Source: Sipunculus nudus
Taxonomy: Eukaryota > Annelida > Sipuncula > Golfingiida > Sipunculidae
Direction of reading: 5' to 3'
Assembly: GCA_026874595.1 (NCBI GenBank)
Contig: CM049313.1
Span: forward strand, 79,184,659-79,248,658
Length of the DNA stretch: 64,000 nt
Position 1 is the stretch's first letter, and each line of letters begins with the position of its first letter. A program made the position numbers and the translations under genes. Under the pieces are notes generated by a model. The model searched no databases. It was not told the origin of the DNA and was given only the letters and a program-made list of their open reading frames with translations. Below are positions 52,791-62,300 of this stretch, in pieces.

Positions 52791-55700
52791 ATCAATATCA
52801 CCATCTACCTTACTCCACACACAGCGTTTACATCAACATCACCACCTACCTGAACTCCTCACGCAGCGTTTACCTCAACATCACCTCCTACCTGAACTCC
52901 TCACACAGCGTTTACCTCAACATCACCTCCTACCTGAACTCCTCACACAGCGTTTACATCTACATCACCTCCTACCTGAACTCCTCACACAGCGTTTACA
53001 TCAACATCACCACAAACCTGAACTCCTCACGTAGCAAAATAAAATCATCAATATCACCACTATCTGAACTCCTCACACAGCGTTTACCTCAACATCACCT
53101 CCTACCTGAACTCCTCACACAGCAAAATAAAATCATCAACATCACCACTATCTGAACTCCTCACACAGCGTTTACCTCAACATCACCATCTACCTGAACT
53201 CCTCACACAGCGTTTACATCAACATCACCATCTACCTGAACTCCTCACGCAGCGTTTAAATCAACATCACCACCTACCTGAACTCCTCACGCAGCAAAAT
53301 AAAATCATCAACATCACCACTACCTGAACTCCTCACACAGCAAAATAAAATCATCAACATCACCACCTACCTGAACTCCTCACACAGCGTTTACCTCAAC
53401 ATCACCATCTACCTGAACTCCTCACACAGCGTTTACATCAATATCACCACTACCTGAACTCCTCACACAGCGTTTACCTCAACATCACCATCTACCTGAA
53501 CTCCTCACACAGCGTTTACATCAACATCACCTCCTACCTGAACTCCTCACACAGCGTTTACATCTACATCACCTTCTACCTGAACTCCTCACACAGCGTT
53601 TACATCAACATCACCACCAACCTGAACTCCTCACGTAGCAAAATAAAATCATCAATATCACCATCTACCTTACTCCACACGCAGCGTTTAAATCAACATC
53701 ACCACCTACCTGAACTCCTCACACAACGTTTACATCAACATCACCACCTACCTGAACTCCTCACACAGCGTTTACCTCAACATCACCTCCTACCTGAACT
53801 CCTCACACAGCAAAATAAAATCATCAACATCACCACTATCTGAACTCCTCACACAGCGTTTACCTCAACCTCACCATCTACCTGAACTCCTCACACAGCG
53901 TTTACATCAACATCACCGTCTACCTGAACTCCTCACGCTGCAAAATAAAATCATCAACATCACCACTACCTGAACTCCTCACACAGCAAAATAAAATCAT
54001 CAACATCACCACCTACCTGAACTCCTCACAGAGCGTTTATATCAACATCACCATCTACCTGAACTCCTCACACAGCAAATTAAAATCATCAACATCACCA
54101 CTACCTGAACCCCTCACACAGCAAAATAAAATCATCAACATCACCATCTACCTGAACTCCTCACACAGCGTTTACCTCAACATCACCATCTACCTGAACT
54201 CCTCACACAGCGTTTACATCAACATCAACACCTACCTGAACTCCTCACACAACGTTTACCTCAACATCACCACCTACCTGAACTCCTCACACAGCGTTTA
54301 CATCAACATCACCACCAACCTGAACTCCTCACGTAGCAAAATAAAATCATCAATATCACCATCTACCTTACTCGACACGCAGCGTTTAAATCAACATCAC
54401 CAACTACCTGAACTCCTCACACAGCGTTTACCTCAACATCACCTCCTACCTTAACTCCTAACACAGGAAAATAAAATCATCAACATCAACACTATCTGAA
54501 CTCCTCACACAGCGTTTACCTCAACATCACCATCTACCTGAACTCCTCACACAGCGTTTACCTCAACCTCACCATATACCTGAACTCCTCACACAGCGTT
54601 TACATCAACATCACCACCAACCTGAACTCCTCACGTAGCAAAATAAAATCATCAATATCACCATCTACCTTACTCGACACGCAGCGTTTAAATCAACATC
54701 ACCAACTACCTGAACTCCTCACACAGTGTTTACATCTACATCCCCTCTTACCTGAACTCCTCACACAGCGTTTACATCAACATCACCATCTACCTTACTC
54801 CACACGCAGCGTTTAAATCAACATCACCAACTACCTGAACTCCTCACACAGCGTTTACATCAACATCACCTCCTACCTGAACTCCTCACACAGCGTTTAC
54901 ATCAACATCACCACCAACCTGAACTCCTCACGTAGCAAAATAAAATCATCAATATCACCATCTACCTTACTCGACACGCAGCGTTTAAATCAACATCACC
55001 AACTACCTGAACTCCTCACACAGTGTTTACATCTACATCCCCTCTTACCTGAACTCCTCACACAGCGTTTACATCAACATCACCATCTACCTTACTCCAC
55101 ACGCAGCGTTTACCTCAACATCACCTCCTACCTGAACTCCTCACACAGCAAAATAAAATCATCAACATCACCACTATCTGAACTCCTCACACAGCGTTTA
55201 CCTCAACCTCACCATCTACCTGAACTCCTCACACAGCGTTTACATCAACATCACCGTCTACCTGAACTCCTCACGCTGCAAAATAAAATCATCAACATCA
55301 CCAATACCTGAACTCCTCACACAGCAAAATAAAATCATCAACATCACCACCTACCTGAACTCCTCACAGAGCGTTTACCTCAACATAACCACCTACCTGA
55401 ACTCCTCACACAGCGTTTATATCAACATCACCATCTACCTGAACTCCTCACACAGCGTTTACCTCAACATCACCATCTACCTGAACTCCTCACACAGCGT
55501 TTACATCAACATCAACACCAACCTGAACTCCTCACACAGCGTTTATATCAACATCACCATCTACCTGAACTCCTCACGCAGCAAAATAAAAACATCAACA
55601 TCACCACCTACCTGAACCCTTCACGCAACGTTTACATCAACATCACCACCAACCTGAACTCCTCACGTAGCAAAATAAAATCATCAATATAACCATCTAC

Positions 55701-57311
55701 CTTACTCCACACGCAGCGTTTACATCAACTTCACCACCTAATTGAATTCCTCACACAGCGTTGACATCAACATCACCACCTACCTGAACTCCTCACACAG
55801 CGTTTACCTCAACATCACCTCCTACCTTAACTCCTAACACAGGAAAATAAAATCATCAACATCAACACTATCTGAACTCCTCACACAGCGTTTACCTCAA
55901 CATCACCATCTACCTGAACTCCTCACACAGCGTTTACATCAATATCACCGCTACCTGAACTCCACACACAGCGTTTACCTCAACATCACCATCTACCTGA
56001 ACTCCTCACACAGAGTTTACATCAACATCACCTCCTACCTGAACTCCTCACAGTGTTTACATCTACATCCCCTCTTACCTGAACTCCTCACACAGCGTTT
56101 ACATCAACATCACCATCTACCTTACTCCACACGCAGCGTTTAAATCAACATCACCACCTACCTGAACTCCTCACACAGCGTTTACCTCAATATCACCTCC
56201 TATCTGAACTCCTCACACAGCGTTTACATTAACATCAACACTACCTGAACTCCTCACACAGCGTTTACCTCAACATCACCTCCTACCTGAACTCCTCACA
56301 CAGCAAAATAAAATTATCAACATCACCATCTACCTGAACTCCTCACACAGCGTTTACCTCAACCTCACCATCTACCTGAACTCCTCACACAGCGTTTACA
56401 TCAACATCACCGTCTACCTGAACTCCTCACGCTGCAAAATAAAATCATCAACATCACCACTACCTGAACTCCTCACACTGCAAAATAAAATCATCAACAT
56501 CACCACTACCTGAACTCCTCACACAGCGTTTACATCAACATCACCACCAACCTGAACTCCTCACGTAGCAAAATAAAATCATCAACATCACCACCTACCT
56601 GAACTCCTCACACAGCGTTTACCTCAACATAACCACCTACCTGAACTCCTCACACAGCGTTTATATCAACATCACCATCTACCTGAACTCCTCACACAGC
56701 GTTTACCTAAACATCACCATCTTCCTGAACTCCTCACACAGTGTTTACATCAACATCAACACCTACCTGAACTCCTCACACAGCGTTTATATCAACATCA
56801 CCATCTACCTGAACTCCTCACACAGCGTTTACCTCAATACCACAACCTACCTGAACTCCTCACACAGCGTTTACATCAACATCACCATCTACCTGAACTC
56901 CTCACACAGCAAAATAAAATCATCAACATCACCACTACCTGAACTCCTCACACAGCGTTTACCTCAACATCACCATCTACCTGATCTCCTCACACAGCAA
57001 AATAAAATCATCAACATCACCACTACCTGAACTCCTCACACAGCGTTTACCTCAACATCACCATCTACCTGATATCCTCACACAGCAAAATAAAATCATC
57101 AACATCACCACCTACCTGAACTCCTCACACAGCGTTTACCTCAACATAACCACCTACCTGAACTCCTCACACAGCGTTTATATCAACATCACCATCTACC
57201 TGAACTCCTCACACAGCGTTTACCTCAACATCACCTGCTACCTGTACTCCTCACACAGCGTTTACATCAACATCACCACCAACCTGAACTCCTCACACAG
57301 CGTTTACCTCA

Positions 57312-58319
57312 ACATCACCTCCTACCTGAACTCCTCACACAGCAAAATAAAATCATCAACATCACCATCTACCTGAACTCCTCACACAGCGTTTACATCA
57401 ACATCAACACCTACCTGAACTCCTCACACAACGTTTACCTCAACATCACCACCTACCTGAACTCCTCACACAGCGTTTACATCAACATCACCATCTACCT
57501 GAACTCCTCACACAGCGTTTACCTCAACATCACCACCTACCTGTACTCCTCACGCAGCAAAATAAAAACATCAAGATCACCACCTACCTGAACTACTCAC
57601 ACAGCAAAATAAAAAATCAACATAACTACCTACCTGAACTCCTCACACAGCAAAATAAAAACATCAACATCACCACTACCTGAACTCCTCACACAGCGTT
57701 TACCTCAACATCACCATCTACCTGATCTCCTCACACAGCAAAATAAAATCATCAACATCACCTCCTACCTGAACTCCTCAAGCAGCGTTAACATCAACAT
57801 CACCATCTACCTGAACTCCTCACGTAGCAAAATAAAATCATCAACATCACCACCTACCTGAACTCCTCACACAGCGTTTACCTCAACATCACCATCTACC
57901 TGAACTCCTCACACAGCGTTTACATCAACATTACCGTCTACCTGAACTCCTCACGCAGCAAAATAAAATCATCAACATTACCGTCTACCTGAACTCCTCA
58001 CGCAGCAAAATAAAATCATCAACATCACCACTACCTGAACTCCTCACACAGCAAAATAAAATCATCAACATCACCACCTACCTGAACTCCTCACACAGCG
58101 TTTACCTCAACCTCACCATCTACCTGAACTCCTCACACAGCGTTTACCTCAACATCACCATCTACCTGAACTCCTCACACAGCGTTTACCTCAACATCAC
58201 CATCTACCTGAACTCCTCACACAGCGTTTACATCAACATCACCTCCTCCCTGAACTCCTCACACAGCGTTTACATCTACATCACCTCTTACCTGAACTCC
58301 TCACACAGCGTTTACATCA
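57312..58319 (+). repeat. 1,008-bp tandem duplication, copy 1
   Basis: CATCAAGATCACC lies at 57,569 here and 58,577 in the next block, 1,008 bp apart. All variants between agree (CTGTACTCC, GAACTACTCAC, AAAATAAAAAATC, CATTACCGTC, CTCCTCCCTGAAC). Unit A has a single copy (about 46,506-47,513), so this duplication is specific to unit B. The length is a whole multiple of 42 (24 x 42). Confidence 0.9.
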
Positions 58320-59327
58320 ACATCACCTCCTACCTGAACTCCTCACACAGCAAAATAAAATCATCAACATCACCATCTACCTGAACTCCTCACACAGCGT
58401 TTACATCAACATCAACACCTACCTGAACTCCTCACACAACGTTTACCTCAACATCACCACCTACCTGAACTCCTCACACAGCGTTTACATCAACATCACC
58501 ATCTACCTGAACTCCTCACACAGCGTTTACCTCAACATCACCACCTACCTGTACTCCTCACGCAGCAAAATAAAAACATCAAGATCACCACCTACCTGAA
58601 CTACTCACACAGCAAAATAAAAAATCAACATAACTACCTACCTGAACTCCTCACACAGCAAAATAAAAACATCAACATCACCACTACCTGAACTCCTCAC
58701 ACAGCGTTTACCTCAACATCACCATCTACCTGATCTCCTCACACAGCAAAATAAAATCATCAACATCACCTCCTACCTGAACTCCTCAAGCAGCGTTAAC
58801 ATCAACATCACCATCTACCTGAACTCCTCACGTAGCAAAATAAAATCATCAACATCACCACCTACCTGAACTCCTCACACAGCGTTTACCTCAACATCAC
58901 CATCTACCTGAACTCCTCACACAGCGTTTACATCAACATTACCGTCTACCTGAACTCCTCACGCAGCAAAATAAAATCATCAACATTACCGTCTACCTGA
59001 ACTCCTCACGCAGCAAAATAAAATCATCAACATCACCACTACCTGAACTCCTCACACAGCAAAATAAAATCATCAACATCACCACCTACCTGAACTCCTC
59101 ACACAGCGTTTACCTCAACCTCACCATCTACCTGAACTCCTCACACAGCGTTTACCTCAACATCACCATCTACCTGAACTCCTCACACAGCGTTTACCTC
59201 AACATCACCATCTACCTGAACTCCTCACACAGCGTTTACATCAACATCACCTCCTCCCTGAACTCCTCACACAGCGTTTACATCTACATCACCTCTTACC
59301 TGAACTCCTCACACAGCGTTTACATCA
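58320..59327 (+). repeat. 1,008-bp tandem duplication, copy 2
   Basis: I noticed no difference between this copy and 57,312-58,319 when reading them in parallel. It is followed by the sequence that follows the single copy in unit A (CACCAACCTG, CACGTAGC). Confidence 0.9.
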
Positions 59328-62300
59328 ACATCACCTCCTACCTGAACTCCTCACACAGCGTTTACATCAACATCACCACCAACCTGAACTCCTCACGTAG
59401 CAAAATAAAATCATCAATATCACCATCTACCTTACTCCACACGCAGCGTTTAAATCAACATCACCACCTACCTGAACTCCTCACACAGCGTTTACCTCAA
59501 CCTCACCATCTACCTGAACTCCTAACACAGCGTTTACATCAATGTCACCACTACCTGAACTCCTCACACAGCGTTTACCTCAACATCACCATCTACCTGA
59601 ACTCCTCACACAGCGTTTACACCACCATCACCTCCTACCTGAACTCCTCACACAGCGTTTACATCTACATCACCTCCTACCTGAACTCCTCACACAGCGT
59701 TTACATCAACATCACCACAAACCTGAACTCCTCACGTAGCAAAATAAAATCATCAATATCACCACTATCTGAACTCCTCACACAGCGTTTACCTCAACAT
59801 CACCTCCTACCTGAACTCCTCACACAGCAAAATAAAATCATCAACATCACCACTATCTGAAACTCCTCACACAGCGTTTACCTCAACATCACCATCTACC
59901 TGAACTCCTCACACACCGTTTACATCAACATCACCATCTACCTGAACTCCTCACGCAGCGTTTAAATCAACATCACCACCTACCTGAACTCCTCCCACAG
60001 CGTTTACATCAACATCACCACCTACCTGAACTCCTCACACAGCGTTTACATCAACACCACCACCTACCTGAACTCCTCACACAGCGTTTAACTCAACATC
60101 ACCTCCTACCTTAACTCCTAACACAGAAAAATAAAATCATCAACATCAACACTATCTGAACTCCTCACACAGCGTTTACCTCAACATCACCATATACCTG
60201 AACTCCTCACACAGCGTTTACATCAACATCACCATCTACCTGAACTCCTCACACAGCGTTTACATCAACATCACCATCTACCTGAACTCCTCACGCAGCA
60301 AAATAAAATCATCAACATCACCACTACCTGAACTCCTCACACAGCAAAATAAAATCATCAATATCACCACCTACCTGAACTCCTCACACAGCGTTTACAT
60401 CAACATCACCTCCTACCTGAACTCCACACGTAGCAAAATAAAATCATCAATATCACCATCTATCTTACTCCACACGCAGCGTTTAAATCAACATCACCAC
60501 CTACCTGAACTCCTCACACAGCGTTTACCTCAACATCACCTCCTACCTGAACTCCTCACACAGCGTTAACATCAACATCACCACTACCTGAACTCCTCAC
60601 ACAGCGTTTACCTCCACATCACCATCTACCTGATCTCCTCACACAGCAAAATAAAATCATCAACATCACCACCTAATTGAACTCGTCAAGCAGCGTTAAC
60701 ATCAACATCACCACCAACCTGAACTCCTCACGTAGCAAAATAAAATCATCAATATAACCATCTACCTTACTCCACACGCAGCGTTTACATCAACATCACC
60801 ACCTAATTGAACTCCTCACACAGCGTTTACATCAACATCACCACCTACCTGAACTCCTCACACAGCGTTTACATCAACATCACCACCTACCTGAACTCCT
60901 CACACAGCGTTTACCTCAACATCACCTCCTACCTTAACTCCTCACACAGGAAAATCAAATCATCAACATCAACACTATCTGAACTCCTCACACAGCAAAA
61001 TAAAATCATCAACATCACCACCTACCTGAACTCCTCACACAGCGTTTACCTCAACCTCACCATCTACCTGAACTCCTCACACCGCGTTTACCTCAACATC
61101 ACCATCTACCTGAACTCCTCACACAGCGTTTACATCAACATCACCACCAACCTGAACTCCTCACGTAGCAAAATAAAATCATCAATATCACCATCTACCT
61201 TACTCCACACACAGCGTTTACATCAACATCACCACCTACCTGAACTCCTCACGCAGCGTTTACCTCAACATCACCTCCTACCTGAACTCCTCACACAGCA
61301 AAATAAAATTATCAACATCACCACTATCTGAACTCCTCACACAGCGTTTACCTCAACCTCACCATCTACCTGAACTCCTCACACAGCGTTTACATCAACA
61401 TCACCGTCTACCTGAACTCCTCACGCTGCAAAATAAAATCATCAACATCACCACTACCTGAACTCCTCACACAGCAAAATAAAATCATCAACATCACCAC
61501 CTACCTGAACTCCTCACACAGCTTTTACCTCAACATCACCTCCTACCTGAACTCCTCACACAGCGTTTACATTAACATCACCACTACCTGAACTCCTCAC
61601 ACAGCATTTACCTCAACATCACCATCTACCTGAACTCCTCACACAGCGTTAACATCAACATCACCTCCTACCTGAACTCCTCACACTGCGTTTATATCAA
61701 CATCACCATCTACCTGAACTCCTCACGCAGCGTTTACCTCAATACCACCACCTACCTGAACTCCTCACACAGCGTTTACCTCAACATCACCTCCTACCTG
61801 AACTCCTCACACAGCGTTTACATCAACATCACCATATACCTGAACTCCTCACGCAGCAAAATAAAATCATCAACATCACCACTACCTGAACTCCTCACGC
61901 AGCAAAATAAAATAATCAACATCACCACCTACCTGAACTCCTCACACAGCGTTTACCTCAACATAACCACCTACCTGAACTCCTCACACAGCGTTTATAT
62001 CAACATCACCATCTACCTGAACTCCTCACACAGCAAAATAAAATCATCAACATCACCACCTACCTGAACTCCTCACACAGCGTTTACCTCAACATCACCA
62101 TCTACCTGAACTCCTCACACAGCGTTTACCTCAACATCACCTCCTACCTGAACTCCTCACACAGCGTTTACATCAACATCAACACCTACCTGAACTCCTC
62201 ACACAGCGTTTACCTCAACATCACCACCTACCTGAACTCCTGACACAGCGTTTACCTCAACATCACCAACTACCTGAACTCCTTACGCAGCAGAATAAAA

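Larger units (their letters stand above)
42010..52815 (+). repeat. Tandem duplication of about 10.8 kb, unit A
   Basis: From CACACACAGCGTTTACATC near 42,010, the sequence matches 52,816 onward. Landmark offsets begin at 10,806 (CACAAACC 42,205/53,011) and rise to 10,848 (CAGCAAATTAAAATC 43,225/54,073; CTTAACTCC 43,602/54,450 and 44,978/55,826). They return to 10,806 (46,761/57,567), then go to 11,814-11,815 (47,721/59,535; 48,295/60,110), 11,773 (50,671/62,444) and 11,857 (51,711/63,568). Each step except one is a whole number of monomers or a known duplication. The left part overlaps copy 2 of the 5,164-bp duplication. Confidence 0.88.

Noticed and set aside
52417-53034. 205-codon open reading frame, plus strand
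   Set aside because: It is built only of satellite monomers read in two frames. Its start is a TTG created by the CACCTAATTGAAC variant, and it ends at an ordinary monomer stop. I saw no promoter or unique sequence.
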